Assembly (NCBI GenBank): GCA_905182515.1
Contig: CAJJBW010000005.1
Coordinates: forward strand, 62,001 to 126,000
Length of the DNA: 64,000 nucleotides
Direction: 5' to 3'
Source: an uncultured Candidatus Poseidoniales archaeon
GTDB lineage: Archaea; Thermoplasmatota; Poseidoniia; Poseidoniales; Thalassarchaeaceae
The position numbers and the translations under genes are program-made. Numbering within the stretch: position 1 is the stretch's first letter; every line of letters begins with the position of its first letter. The notes beneath the pieces were generated by a model that saw nothing but the letters and a program-made list of their open reading frames with translations, searched no databases and was not told the origin of the DNA. This document shows, in pieces, positions 54,601-63,722 of this stretch.

Positions 54601-57600
54601 ACTAGACGATTCTTCTGGCGGTAATTCCATGTTGCCTCAAAATGTTGGAATATTTAACAGTGGAGCATATTGGTTGGGGCATCCAGATACTGGTTATGGC
54701 GATGATTGGAATGAATCTTTCACTCTTGATCCTATTCCAGTTGGAGGTTCAGGGGCAGATTTTACATACCTCACATTTGATTACTTTGCAGAAGGGGATT
54801 CGCTAAAGAATAATCAAGGAGACGTATTAGCTGAGAGAGATGTAGCCTTTATGGAAATAGAATGGTCCAAAGATGGCGAACTATATGAGGGAATAGTTTA
54901 TGGAAGTTGGACTGATTTAAATGAAAATGGATTACAATTAGCTCAAGGTTCAGGAGGAAATCTTTACCATTTTTGTGAGGATTTCGACGGTAATGGGTAT
55001 GATGAAGTAGAATACTTTGGTGACTATTCGGACCAATATGACTCTGTTTCATGGTATGATTCAGAAAGTTTGATGAAATCAGTAACCTTGGATTTAACAC
55101 ATATTACTGTACTTAACCAAACTAATGACGATTCGTTTACATGGACTACTGAATGTACTACATTGGTAGGTTCTGATGTATCATTGACATGGAGATTTCA
55201 ATCTAATGATGATGGAGTAAATGGAAATGCCGGTCTGGCAGGGTTTGCTGTAGATAATATTCGTGTAGAAGAATTCACATTCGAAGATGATGGCACTTAT
55301 TCTGTGCCTGTTAATGGAATGGATGCTACAGAAAAACAATCTGTTATGATAACAAACCATGATTTTACTAGTGGAATCTATAAAATTGATGTTAATACAA
55401 TTTTTAATAATTCCGTGCCCGATACGCCGTGGTATAATAATGATGAAGTAAATATTGCAAACAACTTTTCTTCAATTATTTTGAGTATAGCGAGTGCTGA
55501 CATAACATTGATGCAGCCTGATGTATTGGATTGTGTGTCGGATATCACTTACAAATGTGTATACCCTACTAATCCAGATGGAGAAACCTCCAAGTCACAT
55601 AGTTTCTCTCTACCCTTATTGAATGGAGTAATTGCAGGAGACTATATTCTGACTATGAAAATTGTAGATATAACAACCGGAAATACAGTATTAGAGGAAA
55701 CAGCAGATAATGGCCCATTTACTTTGGACCCACATTCAAGAGCAACTGCAAATTGGTCTAGCCCTTATTCAGGTTGGCTAGATGGCCATACTTACAACAT
55801 AAGTTTCTCTGCTACATTAGGTTCTGATGGCGAAAAATCCGGAAATGATAGATATTTTAATATATTATTTATGGATGAAATCGATGTATTGATATTGTCT
55901 AATCCTACTGATCAGAATCGACTACAAAGAGTAAAACAAGATTTACAATCAATGGGTAAGACATACACCCAATTAAGGGTTAATGACTGGGAAACTTATG
56001 CTACTCCTGATTGGGTAGAACATTATGATAAAGTATTGCTTCCATGGCAAACTGATTACAATGTCGTTTATGGGGATTATTATCAATTAATGGGCCAAAC
56101 CAGGGAGATCGATGGATTAAGTTTGACAGAAACATTAGAAAATTATATGCAAATGGGTGGCACTGTACAAATGCATCTTGGGCCGTATCGAAATGATTTC
56201 ATGCCAGAGAGATTGCCGTTTGGCATTGATATAGCAATGAGAGATCAGTATAATTTTACAATGGATAATAGGATAGGATTTGAAAATATATCCGTAATAG
56301 ATCCATTTCATCCAATAATGAAAGATGTTGATCCTTCAGCCTTTGCTGCAGTACATGGAGGTGCATATGTCGCATTAGCCGGTTTGGACATCTCACAAGT
56401 CACTTCAACTCAAATGCCACAAGTTTGTGGCGGTCGTATTAACAGTCCTTCAGGTACTTTCCACACTCTAATCAAAGATCAAGATAATCCAACTCAGGCT
56501 TTAATGTCGGTTTGTAATTATTATCAGGGTGGATTAATAGTTACTACTATGGATGTGGAAAACCCTAGTGTTTCAGAAAGCTATGGAGGTTCTTCCATTC
56601 CTCTTCTATCGGGAATGTTAGATTTCCATTTCACACCATATCCTTCTGATTTTGGCATAGTTGGTGAAGGATTCGATCTAACAATTAACGGAATCGCACC
56701 TTCGATAGATGCTTTATCTGGCAATTATGTTAATACTGCTATTAGGAGTAACTCTGAATTAGAATTTAGTTTTACAACTGATGTCGAAGGAATATTTGCG
56801 GATTGGACATTAGAGTCTGGTGATAATGACTCTGTTACCGATTGGGAGGGTAACCTTTTAGATGCTGGAAAATTTAGTGCAATTCATCAAGAAGATAAAG
56901 GTAATCCAGTTAATTCAACGTTCTGTGTATCTGATGCCAATTCTGATTCTGGATGTAAAATCAATGCCCAATGGATATTAAAATTATATTTACATGATGA
57001 CTTCGGGCATACACGCCTAACTCAAATTAATTTGTATACAAACGATGTAGATGCAGACGACTCTAGGCCTATTGCCAATGCATCAATAGTAAGGGATGAA
57101 ATTGTTTCTGAAAACTTAGAATTCTTAGAAACTAAGAGAGTGCCAATAGGCATCGATTCATCAGGAGAGCCTGTATATACATTTTATCCAGTTTATACCA
57201 TCCGTTTAACCGAATCTGGAGATACTACGATATCATTTACTGCTGAGAATAGTAGTGATATCGGTACAGGAATAAAAATATACACGTGGACAATTGTAGA
57301 TGATGTACAAGTGGATATGGTAGGTCAAGTTTCTGACACTAAACACTCCTTTGTACTTCCTGTAGGGGCCGGCCCAGAGTGGAGTTACAATTTCAAGAAC
57401 GTGACTGCAAATTCCATACAATCCAATCAGATAAGATTGGAGTTGGTTGTTACTGATTTCAAGGGCTTACAAAGTGAGAAGTTCAGAATGTTCTTCGTCG
57501 TTGTTGGTGAATTATTTGGGGACGACCCCCCTGTAGTTGATTCAGACAATCTCTTCACTACTGATGGCCAGAGATTCGATGCTCTCGATGCACTAGATAT

Positions 57601-58213
57601 TCTTGTCATTTCCGGAATTGTTACAGGGGGGGCAGAAGAGGATTGTGATGTTATGGTGGAAATTTCACTGAATGATGATGCCATTTTTGATAAAGGAGAT
57701 GCATCTAAAGCCACTCAGAAAGAATATGGTTTTTATGATAAAATAACAGGATTATGCGATGGAGATGATTATTCTTTATCTCTTAATATTTCTCACCTAT
57801 ATGATGAAAATGACGGAAATACGGGCGATGTATTCATTAGAATTTCCGAAGGTAGTTATGTCATTAATGACCAAATTGCAATTTTTACTTTACCTAGGAC
57901 TACTGATGTTTGTCAAGTAGATCCTGATTCTTGTGAAGAAAGTGAGAGTGGAGGTACTTTGATTATCGGAGGAGTAGCAGCAATAATTTTGCTTCTCGTG
58001 GTTGCCACTACTGTCGTCCTAAGAAACAGATCCTCTGGAAAAGATGAACAAAGTGATTCAATTGAAGTATTCGGAGGGGTTGAACAAATGGATCCTATTG
58101 AGGCTTATGTCCAACAAATGGTCGGACAAGGATATGAAGAAAGTGTGGCTAGGAAATATGCTGAAGAATACTATGCCCAATATTATGAGCAACAAAGGCA
58201 AGGCGGGAGTTAA
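51644..58213 (+). CDS. Giant cell-surface protein with FG-GAP repeats and amidotransferase-like domain
   Basis: 2189 residues. The signal segment is about 18-40. FG-GAP/VCBS-type calcium loops run from about 45 to 420 (GDLDCDGDNDIIS, DVDGDDVNDIIYY, DVNRDGEMDFF). Two long jelly-roll-like regions (about 580-830 and 960-1210) each end in DGFAFDNITI / GFAVDNIRV, as in MAM or concanavalin-like modules. Around 1409-1665 a Rossmann-like domain (DEIDVLILSNPTDQNRLQRV, then YMQMGGTVQMHLG) resembles ThuA or DUF4350 amidotransferase folds. Membrane helix near 2105-2125 and a 60-residue cytoplasmic tail rich in Tyr/Gln. No peptidase site found. The gene stands alone, after an A/T-rich gap. Adhesion or polymer binding is inferred from the repeats. 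Confidence 0.75.
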   Translation: MMNGENKESGRNIKTGKAMTLVLLMLTSTLISLVPTVYASHTTQYAVQRDPSAIAVGDLDCDGDNDIISASTMGHFLSVLYNDGFGTAESTPTGSFADRQDIYISNNDTRRAGFRDTADGTRAEIADVDGDDVNDIIYYQQNIRFVGESFVRPANLTVLKGVCDDRVNLWEDMASITVTNPFLLDLDVADINNDGNADTVFVSQDSTGANQYIQIYMGPDYTLPINQQTIPVPLTNGIYTDVMLGHWGETVQTGGIGIPNTDCEDLDLWLLRTPPFNVGVGYSVGHFDNITVLEFNCLPTAGNVFYPNPMDPTAQGMHEFKLDVEHNYPLYGIDISDTTPDDDDNEIDLIAAIDGIEGRVNYATKSGTSWNTQNYVNELGDYLGASLTIADVNRDGEMDFFIPTELTLEIIQDSSSQNQTYLSLENLRATNTVEIILGDGSGGYLPSLSFDVGRRPSVAMPGQLQGGDDSALEIIIGQKDYAYRFANNAMWLDTQGWPGASDYLSVLTLDNFDLGLTGVTVEPSSVDPATGRAMLGEGNRWVNVTVRNTGLNAIVAGSVDVNLEVKEVLGGTDTVVYSNSFETSNPDVNIANAQFSSYSYTGEYSQGESSWHLETNSTAETENVSWYEADNNPTNYYWSGLDYDDGTNSSSEAKSGYVNHMDEAIILENIDLTGADAAFMDISMMCSAGFFELFLSEPYAVVERWLYEDACGIEVWSEGTGWQEVSRMGGWDNERLIRLFAFDQDPEYNNYNQNFGGSNYASGWINYTEGGGTSEDPSETESIDLTPFAGEIIDIRFRFRSGLEGTVGPAGSADGSGLDGFAFDNITIRKRNVQFGNITDASQELSFTNLAAGENRVVQLSADFVNNTTYYISTSLNNVQITNPSGNSDQDSTNDGIKFQLTVKNLFDPGLAEKAWPSLENGQRYASGLRDVEVKVQNWGNTIVDFEVEAKIQNAEPDLIAIEDFSGFDPIWSDDNDLIGHENGSKLDDSSGGNSMLPQNVGIFNSGAYWLGHPDTGYGDDWNESFTLDPIPVGGSGADFTYLTFDYFAEGDSLKNNQGDVLAERDVAFMEIEWSKDGELYEGIVYGSWTDLNENGLQLAQGSGGNLYHFCEDFDGNGYDEVEYFGDYSDQYDSVSWYDSESLMKSVTLDLTHITVLNQTNDDSFTWTTECTTLVGSDVSLTWRFQSNDDGVNGNAGLAGFAVDNIRVEEFTFEDDGTYSVPVNGMDATEKQSVMITNHDFTSGIYKIDVNTIFNNSVPDTPWYNNDEVNIANNFSSIILSIASADITLMQPDVLDCVSDITYKCVYPTNPDGETSKSHSFSLPLLNGVIAGDYILTMKIVDITTGNTVLEETADNGPFTLDPHSRATANWSSPYSGWLDGHTYNISFSATLGSDGEKSGNDRYFNILFMDEIDVLILSNPTDQNRLQRVKQDLQSMGKTYTQLRVNDWETYATPDWVEHYDKVLLPWQTDYNVVYGDYYQLMGQTREIDGLSLTETLENYMQMGGTVQMHLGPYRNDFMPERLPFGIDIAMRDQYNFTMDNRIGFENISVIDPFHPIMKDVDPSAFAAVHGGAYVALAGLDISQVTSTQMPQVCGGRINSPSGTFHTLIKDQDNPTQALMSVCNYYQGGLIVTTMDVENPSVSESYGGSSIPLLSGMLDFHFTPYPSDFGIVGEGFDLTINGIAPSIDALSGNYVNTAIRSNSELEFSFTTDVEGIFADWTLESGDNDSVTDWEGNLLDAGKFSAIHQEDKGNPVNSTFCVSDANSDSGCKINAQWILKLYLHDDFGHTRLTQINLYTNDVDADDSRPIANASIVRDEIVSENLEFLETKRVPIGIDSSGEPVYTFYPVYTIRLTESGDTTISFTAENSSDIGTGIKIYTWTIVDDVQVDMVGQVSDTKHSFVLPVGAGPEWSYNFKNVTANSIQSNQIRLELVVTDFKGLQSEKFRMFFVVVGELFGDDPPVVDSDNLFTTDGQRFDALDALDILVISGIVTGGAEEDCDVMVEISLNDDAIFDKGDASKATQKEYGFYDKITGLCDGDDYSLSLNISHLYDENDGNTGDVFIRISEGSYVINDQIAIFTLPRTTDVCQVDPDSCEESESGGTLIIGGVAAIILLLVVATTVVLRNRSSGKDEQSDSIEVFGGVEQMDPIEAYVQQMVGQGYEESVARKYAEEYYAQYYEQQRQGGS

Positions 58214-58274
58214 TATTTGGAATTTTACTTTCTAAAATCAAAATATTATTTATCGGGTTTTAGAGATATCCTAA

Positions 58275-59411
58275 TTACATTAATTCTCTTGCAATTATTA
58301 ATCTTTGTATCTGACTAGATCCTTCAAATATCTGGTAAACTTTGGCTCCTCGCATCCTCCTCGCAACTGGATATTCTTCAGAATACCCATACCCTCCAAA
58401 AACTTGTACTGCGTCTGTTGTAACTTCCATGCAAATATCTCCAGCAAATCTTTTTGCATGAGCCGCCTCTAATGTATTTCTATGTCCTTCATCTAATGTT
58501 ACGGCTGCCTTCCAACACAATAACCTCGCAGCTTCAATTTTTGTAGCCATGTCTGCAATAAGGGTTGATATTGCCTGATGTTTAATAATTGCTTTACCCA
58601 TTGTCTTCCTTTCTTTTGAATAAGCCAAAGCCTCTTCCATTGCTCCTCTTGCATTACCAACTGCATGTGACGATATTGCAGGTCTTGAATGATCAAATGC
58701 CTTCATGGCATTCATCCAACCTTCATTCTCATTTCCCCCAATGAGGTTTTCCTCAGGTACTCTTACGTGATTAAATGTTACGGAACGAGTATCTGAGCAT
58801 CTTTGGCCCATGTTATTCTCCTTCTTCCCTAGTTCTATCCCTGGTGTGTCTGCATCAACAATAAAGCCACTCATTCCATTGTATCCTGCTTTTTTATTGG
58901 TGTATGCAAGGACAAAGAACCACTCAGCATGCCCTGCTCCGGTGATCCACATTTTACTGCCATTGATTATATATTCATCTCCTTCCTTTATTGCTTCAGT
59001 TTTTATTGCTTTAACGTCACTCCCTGCATCTGGTTCCGTGACACAATAGGCGGCTAATACGCCATTTGCAGTTTTTGTAAGATATTTTTCTTTCTGATAC
59101 TTTGTCCCTCCAGTAATTATTGGGTATGATGCCAATATGCTACTTCCTGCCGCGGTGGCAAATCCTGGATCTCCTCTTCCAATTTCTTCAGCAATTATTA
59201 CATCTTCGATAGAGCCCATTCCTCCTCCACCGAATTCCTCTGGAATCTTTACAGTCAACAGGCCGTATTCATTTGCTTTTTGTATAGTTTCCTTTGGATA
59301 TATGCTATTCATATCCCATTTGGAGGCGTTAGGAATTATTTCTTCATTGGCAAAATCTCTTGCAAGATCTTGTAACATTTTCTGTTCTTCAGATAATCTA
59401 AAGTCTACCAT
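58275..59411 (-). CDS. Acyl-CoA dehydrogenase
   Basis: 378 residues. [19 protein letters not shown] and [17 protein letters not shown] are the FAD/substrate-binding motifs. The C-terminal [20 protein letters not shown] is followed by [12 protein letters not shown], where the Glu of FEG is the expected catalytic base. The enzyme oxidises a short or branched acyl-CoA to the 2-enoyl-CoA, passing electrons to an electron-transfer flavoprotein. Substrate range is not evident. The cold-shock gene begins 92 bases upstream on the same strand. IcmF further upstream makes butyryl/isobutyryl-CoA, which would be a logical substrate. Confidence 0.93.
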   Translation of the reverse strand: MVDFRLSEEQKMLQDLARDFANEEIIPNASKWDMNSIYPKETIQKANEYGLLTVKIPEEFGGGGMGSIEDVIIAEEIGRGDPGFATAAGSSILASYPIITGGTKYQKEKYLTKTANGVLAAYCVTEPDAGSDVKAIKTEAIKEGDEYIINGSKMWITGAGHAEWFFVLAYTNKKAGYNGMSGFIVDADTPGIELGKKENNMGQRCSDTRSVTFNHVRVPEENLIGGNENEGWMNAMKAFDHSRPAISSHAVGNARGAMEEALAYSKERKTMGKAIIKHQAISTLIADMATKIEAARLLCWKAAVTLDEGHRNTLEAAHAKRFAGDICMEVTTDAVQVFGGYGYSEEYPVARRMRGAKVYQIFEGSSQIQRLIIARELM

Positions 59412-59503
59412 GTCAATTGCGTGGAGTTCTCTCTTTTAGAGATACAGGTTATATTAACCATTATTGGAGAAATGTATATTAAACTAGTATTTAGTTTATT
59501 TAT

Positions 59504-59692
59504 TCAGTTCTTTTTAACGTTAATGGCATTAGGTCCCTTAGGTCCTTCGCCAACTTCGAATTCTACAGAATCACCATCGGTGATTTCTCCTTCTACTTGT
59601 GACTTATGTACGAATAAGTCGTCTCCCTCTTCTCTTTCGATGAATCCGAATCCCTTTGTTCTGTTAAACCACTTTACTGTTCCTTGTGCCAT
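59504..59692 (-). CDS. Cold-shock-domain protein (CspA-like)
   Basis: 62 residues, a single five-strand cold-shock domain. RNP1 is KGFGFIE and RNP2 is DLFVHKS, both with the aromatic residues that stack on single-stranded nucleic acid; [10 protein letters not shown] and [10 protein letters not shown] are also typical. It probably acts as an RNA chaperone. Bacterial-type CspA proteins occur in relatively few archaea, mostly marine or cold-adapted ones, so transfer from bacteria is likely. The upstream gap holds two short palindromes. Confidence 0.95.
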   Translation of the reverse strand: MAQGTVKWFNRTKGFGFIEREEGDDLFVHKSQVEGEITDGDSVEFEVGEGPKGPNAINVKKN

Positions 59693-59705
59693 ATTATTTT
59701 AAGGG

Positions 59706-59730
59706 CGCTAGCGTTTAGTATTTGATACTA
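59706..59730. promoter_or_regulatory. Two short palindromes upstream of the cold-shock gene
   Basis: The 57-base gap between icmF and the cold-shock gene contains the perfect eight-base palindrome CGCTAGCG (59706-59713). Three bases further is an inverted repeat with six-base arms and a three-base spacer (TAGTAT-TTG-ATACTA, 59716-59730). On the coding strand they lie 14-38 bases before the ATG, where operator or leader-structure elements would act. The second overlaps a possible AAATACTA promoter element. Confidence 0.35.
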
Positions 59731-59749
59731 CCCTGTATAATGATAATAT

Positions 59750-62700
59750 CTACATGTTTCTTCGAAATTTGCCACCAGTCTCAAATAATGCTTGGGTTAC
59801 CTGCCCAACTGAGCAAAAATCCACTATTTCCATCATGACTTCAAACAGATTGCCCCCTTCTCTTGCAACTTGCTTAAGTTTCTCAAGTCCTTCCTTTGCC
59901 TCTTTGTCATGAACTTCCTTAAATTCTCTATTTCTTTCTATTACCATCATTCTTTCAGTTTTATCGGATCGCGTAACTTCTATGTTAAATCCCTCTACCG
60001 ATAGTGAATCATCTAATCTGTCTTCAAAAGTATTCACTCCAATAATTGGCAACTCTCCTGAATGTTTCCTATGTTCATATATCATCGACTCATCTTGTAT
60101 TCGATTACGCTGATAATTAACTTCTAGGGCTCCTAGTACTCCTCCTCTGCGATGCATTTCTTCAAAAATTTTGAGAATCTCTTCTTCTACAGAATCAGTT
60201 AGCCAACCAGCAACATACGATCCTTGGAGGGGATTCTCATTTTGTAACCACCCATACTCCTTTGAAAGAATTAGTTGAATTGCCACAGCATCTCTTACGG
60301 TATCTTCAGTAGGAGTTCCAAACGCCTCATCTCGAGAATTTGTATGCAATGAATTTGCATTATCGGCAAGCGCATAAAGTGCCTGTAATGTAGTTCTATA
60401 ATCATTCCAAGTATATTCTTGGGCATGTAAAGATCTACCGCTACTTTGAATATGGTATTTTAATTTCTGTCCTCTTTCATCAACTTCATACATATCTCGC
60501 ATTGCAATTGCCCAAATTCTCCTACAAACTCTGCCTATTACTGCATATTCCGGATCCATCCCATTTGAAAAAAACCAACTGAAATTTCTCAAGAATTTAT
60601 TGGCATCCAATCCTCTTGATCTAAACAATTCAACATACGTCAAACCATTGGATAAAGTTAGGGCCGCTTGAGATATAGGATTAGCTCCAGCTTCAGCAAT
60701 ATGATACCCCGAGATTGAAACAAAGTAATGATTTCGAATATCATTGTCTACATAGAATTCTGCTACGTCCCCCATCATGCGTAATGCAGTATCAAGGTTG
60801 AATACCAATGTATTTTGGCCCATAGATTCCTTCAATTGATCTGCTTGCACTGTTCCTCTAACTTTACTCAGGGTTCTAGTTTTAATTTGAGCGTGTTCTA
60901 TTTCATTGGGAGGGCGCCCGTTCTCTTCTACAAATTTTTTCACTTGTTGCCTAATTGCTACATTGAAGAATGCTGCAAGATGCCACCAGTAATTCCCATT
61001 TATGGTTTTTGATACAGAAGTATTAGAAGCACATAAGTCAAAACCTTCGAATAACTTTTCCATCTCATCTACTGTACTAATTGATACTCCACTTTCACAA
61101 ACCTTTCCAAATATATCCAGTCTTTCTTGCGGATCATTTCCATACAAACTTGGGGAATCAAATGCCACTGACAGTCTATTGAAATCTTGGTCCTTAGAAA
61201 GAAAATGATATCTCTTGTTTGTCCTCTCTGCACTGCCTTCGCCCGCGAACATCCTGACGGGCAATTCATCTTCTCTTTTGAACGGAAAAACCCCCCCGGT
61301 ATAAGGGAATGAACCAGGCAAATTCTCCTTTCTAATCCATTTTAAAGTATCTCCCCAGTCACTATAATCAGGTAGCGCCACTCTTGGCATATCTAGTCCT
61401 GACAGAGTACTCCTTGTTGTTTTAACGGCAATATTTTTGTCTCTTACAGTATAGTTAGTTGCTCCAGCACGATATTCTTCTGCCTTATTTCTAAATATAT
61501 CTAGGCTTTCCCAAGCACTCTTTGGAATTTCTAATCTAATTGCTCGAGACTCCTCTCTTAGTTCATCAGCAGAAGTCAAATTATTTTTTGATTTCATTAT
61601 GTCAGATGCTGATTCTAATTGCTGAACCAGGCGAATCTTCGCAGACACTTCTTCGGTTGTCGAATGATATTTTCTAATCGAACCCGAAACTTCAGCCAGA
61701 TATCCTTGCCTTTCAGGGGGTATCGGTGAAGACCTGTGAGGAAGGCCGTCTTTTCCTAATCTGGGCTCTGAATAAGAAAAAGATTGAGAATATCTATCAT
61801 TTAGTAAAGAACATAGTTTTTGCCAAAGTTGGTCCACCCCTGCATCTGCAAACTGACTGGCAATAGTTGGGACCACAGGTAAATCAGAATTCTCTGTTTC
61901 CCACATCTCCCTATTTCTTTTGAATTGTTTTCTAATTTCTGCCAATGCATCTTCTGCACCAGGGCGATCAAACTTATTCAAAACTACAATATCTGCTGAA
62001 TCAAGCATTTCAAGCTTTTCCAATTGACTTGGGGCACCATACTCTCTTGTTGTAACGTATAATGAAATGTCAGCAACTTCGGTAATTGCATCATTTCCTT
62101 GCCCTATGCCGCTAGTTTCTACAACTATTAGGTCAAACCCAACTGCTTTACAAACTTCAATGGAACGGCCAATACAATTTGCAATTTCTCTTCCGCTGTC
62201 TCTGCTAGCAAAAGAACGCATGAATAAGTTCTCATCTGATAATGAGTTCATTCTGATTCTATCTCCTAATAATGCACCCCCTGTCCTCTTTCGAGTAGGA
62301 TCTGTAGCAAGTAGGGCGATTTTTTTTCCCGGATTGTCTCTCTGGATTCTTAACATCAATTCATCAGTAAGGCTTGATTTTCCAGCACCACCAGTGCCGG
62401 TTAAACCAACTACTGGACAAGTAGAGTCATTGGAAGATTTCACTTTATTCAATATTTTATTAAACGTTTCTTTTTCTGAGTTCTCAGCCAATGTAAGTAA
62501 TTTTGATACTGAACCATGATCAGTTGCAACAATTGGGCCATTAAGAATTTCAAATCTTCGTGGGTCAAGTAGGTCATTTTTCGAAGCCCTTTCTATAGCA
62601 TCTGACACCATGCCAGTAAGTCCCATTTTTCTTCCGTCTTCAGGAGAGTATATTTTTGCAATATTGGAATCCAATAAATATTGTATTTCGCTTGGGAGGA

Positions 62701-63007
62701 TGGTACCTCCACCTCCTCCAACTAAGCAAACATGTCCGAAACCAGCCTCATCTAAAATTTGCTTGGTATGGGTAAACATCTCTACTGCTCCTCCTTGGTA
62801 TGATGTAATTGCAATGCAATGTGCGTCTTCTTGAATGGCCGCCCTAGCTACTTCGTCAGCACCTCTATTGTGTCCTAGGTGTATGACTTCGCAACCCATG
62901 GATTGGAATATGCGTCTAAAGATTCCAATTGCAGCATCATGGCCATCAAATATAGCCGCAGCAGTAATAATACGTAGCGGAATACTTCTATCAGCACCCT
63001 CGCCCAT
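59750..63007 (-). CDS. icmF: Fused isobutyryl-CoA mutase IcmF
   Basis: 1085 residues with three parts in the IcmF order. First, an N-terminal adenosylcobalamin domain with DGHDAAIG (His23 as cobalt ligand) and a VGGGGG strand. Second, a MeaB/ArgK-like G-protein with Walker A GTGGAGKSS (204-212), DPTRKRTGGALLGDR, ETSGIGQGN and NKFD. Third, the mutase barrel from about 540 (FPYTGGVFPF, SISGYHIAEAGANP). In the active site Phe587 (RMFAGEG) and Gln731 (MGQNTLVF) stand where methylmalonyl-CoA mutase has the Tyr and Arg that bind the carboxylate, so the substrate should be isobutyryl-CoA (to butyryl-CoA) or similar. The G domain is an internal chaperone for B12 loading. Full length, no frameshift. 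Confidence 0.92.
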   Translation of the reverse strand: MGEGADRSIPLRIITAAAIFDGHDAAIGIFRRIFQSMGCEVIHLGHNRGADEVARAAIQEDAHCIAITSYQGGAVEMFTHTKQILDEAGFGHVCLVGGGGGTILPSEIQYLLDSNIAKIYSPEDGRKMGLTGMVSDAIERASKNDLLDPRRFEILNGPIVATDHGSVSKLLTLAENSEKETFNKILNKVKSSNDSTCPVVGLTGTGGAGKSSLTDELMLRIQRDNPGKKIALLATDPTRKRTGGALLGDRIRMNSLSDENLFMRSFASRDSGREIANCIGRSIEVCKAVGFDLIVVETSGIGQGNDAITEVADISLYVTTREYGAPSQLEKLEMLDSADIVVLNKFDRPGAEDALAEIRKQFKRNREMWETENSDLPVVPTIASQFADAGVDQLWQKLCSLLNDRYSQSFSYSEPRLGKDGLPHRSSPIPPERQGYLAEVSGSIRKYHSTTEEVSAKIRLVQQLESASDIMKSKNNLTSADELREESRAIRLEIPKSAWESLDIFRNKAEEYRAGATNYTVRDKNIAVKTTRSTLSGLDMPRVALPDYSDWGDTLKWIRKENLPGSFPYTGGVFPFKREDELPVRMFAGEGSAERTNKRYHFLSKDQDFNRLSVAFDSPSLYGNDPQERLDIFGKVCESGVSISTVDEMEKLFEGFDLCASNTSVSKTINGNYWWHLAAFFNVAIRQQVKKFVEENGRPPNEIEHAQIKTRTLSKVRGTVQADQLKESMGQNTLVFNLDTALRMMGDVAEFYVDNDIRNHYFVSISGYHIAEAGANPISQAALTLSNGLTYVELFRSRGLDANKFLRNFSWFFSNGMDPEYAVIGRVCRRIWAIAMRDMYEVDERGQKLKYHIQSSGRSLHAQEYTWNDYRTTLQALYALADNANSLHTNSRDEAFGTPTEDTVRDAVAIQLILSKEYGWLQNENPLQGSYVAGWLTDSVEEEILKIFEEMHRRGGVLGALEVNYQRNRIQDESMIYEHRKHSGELPIIGVNTFEDRLDDSLSVEGFNIEVTRSDKTERMMVIERNREFKEVHDKEAKEGLEKLKQVAREGGNLFEVMMEIVDFCSVGQVTQALFETGGKFRRNM

Positions 63008-63089
63008 ATTACTCCGAAAGCATCAGTCCACAAAAATTAGCCGGATAGTATTGCCCAAATAAGAAGAATTTAAAAAAGGATTTTTATTT

Positions 63090-63713
63090 TTACAACACGC
63101 CAGTTACTAATAGCCCTGCAAAAATGAACATAAGAATGCCCATTGTTCCGTCGATAATATGAGATAATGATTTCAATTTTTCTATTCTATTGCCGGTTGT
63201 TAGTACTGTTGCAACAGTTACATACCAAGTGCCATCAATTACCATGCCAAGTAAACCCATTCCTAAAAGTGTTGTAATTTCTGTATCTGTTTGGATAAAT
63301 GGGGTGTATAGTGCCAGCATCCAGGCCATAATTTTAGGATTCAGCAATGCAATTAAAAACCCTTGTCTAAATCCTTGACGATTTTGTGATCCCTGATTAA
63401 TTTCTTGTTTTGTTTCTGTTGGCCCCTGTATGGCATGCCTGACAAATACAATACCGAGCCATACAAGTATGATTATTCCTCCACTTTTGAGAATTATTTC
63501 AGTTGATTCATGTAGTGACAATGCAGTCGCAATCCCTGCAGCGGCAAGGAAGGCGTAAACTCCAAACCCTATTCCATGCCCCAATCCAGTCATAATTCCT
63601 TGTTGTCTCCCTCCGGATAATGTATTTCGTAAGACTACTGCTAACGACGGCCCTGGACTCATTGCTCCGAGGCAGAATACTAGCGCTAAGCCAACCCATT
63701 GCTCAGGATTCAC
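63090..63713 (-). CDS. LysE/RhtB-family amino-acid exporter
   Basis: 207 residues with about six membrane helices. The opening LVFCLGAMSPGPSLAVVLRN and the following TGLGHGIGFGVYA are the LysE/RhtB signature, and QGFLIALLNPKIMAWMLALY is the second conserved half. Members export amino acids such as lysine, threonine or homoserine lactone. It could relieve amino-acid excess during growth on peptides; the specific substrate is unknown. It lies between icmF and the acyl-CoA synthetase on the same strand, ten bases from the latter's stop. Confidence 0.88.
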   Translation of the reverse strand: MNPEQWVGLALVFCLGAMSPGPSLAVVLRNTLSGGRQQGIMTGLGHGIGFGVYAFLAAAGIATALSLHESTEIILKSGGIIILVWLGIVFVRHAIQGPTETKQEINQGSQNRQGFRQGFLIALLNPKIMAWMLALYTPFIQTDTEITTLLGMGLLGMVIDGTWYVTVATVLTTGNRIEKLKSLSHIIDGTMGILMFIFAGLLVTGVL

Positions 63714-63722
63714 TATTCTTCC

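Noticed and set aside
62067..62519. 150-codon plus-strand frame
   Set aside because: Antisense to the IcmF G-protein domain with intact Walker A.
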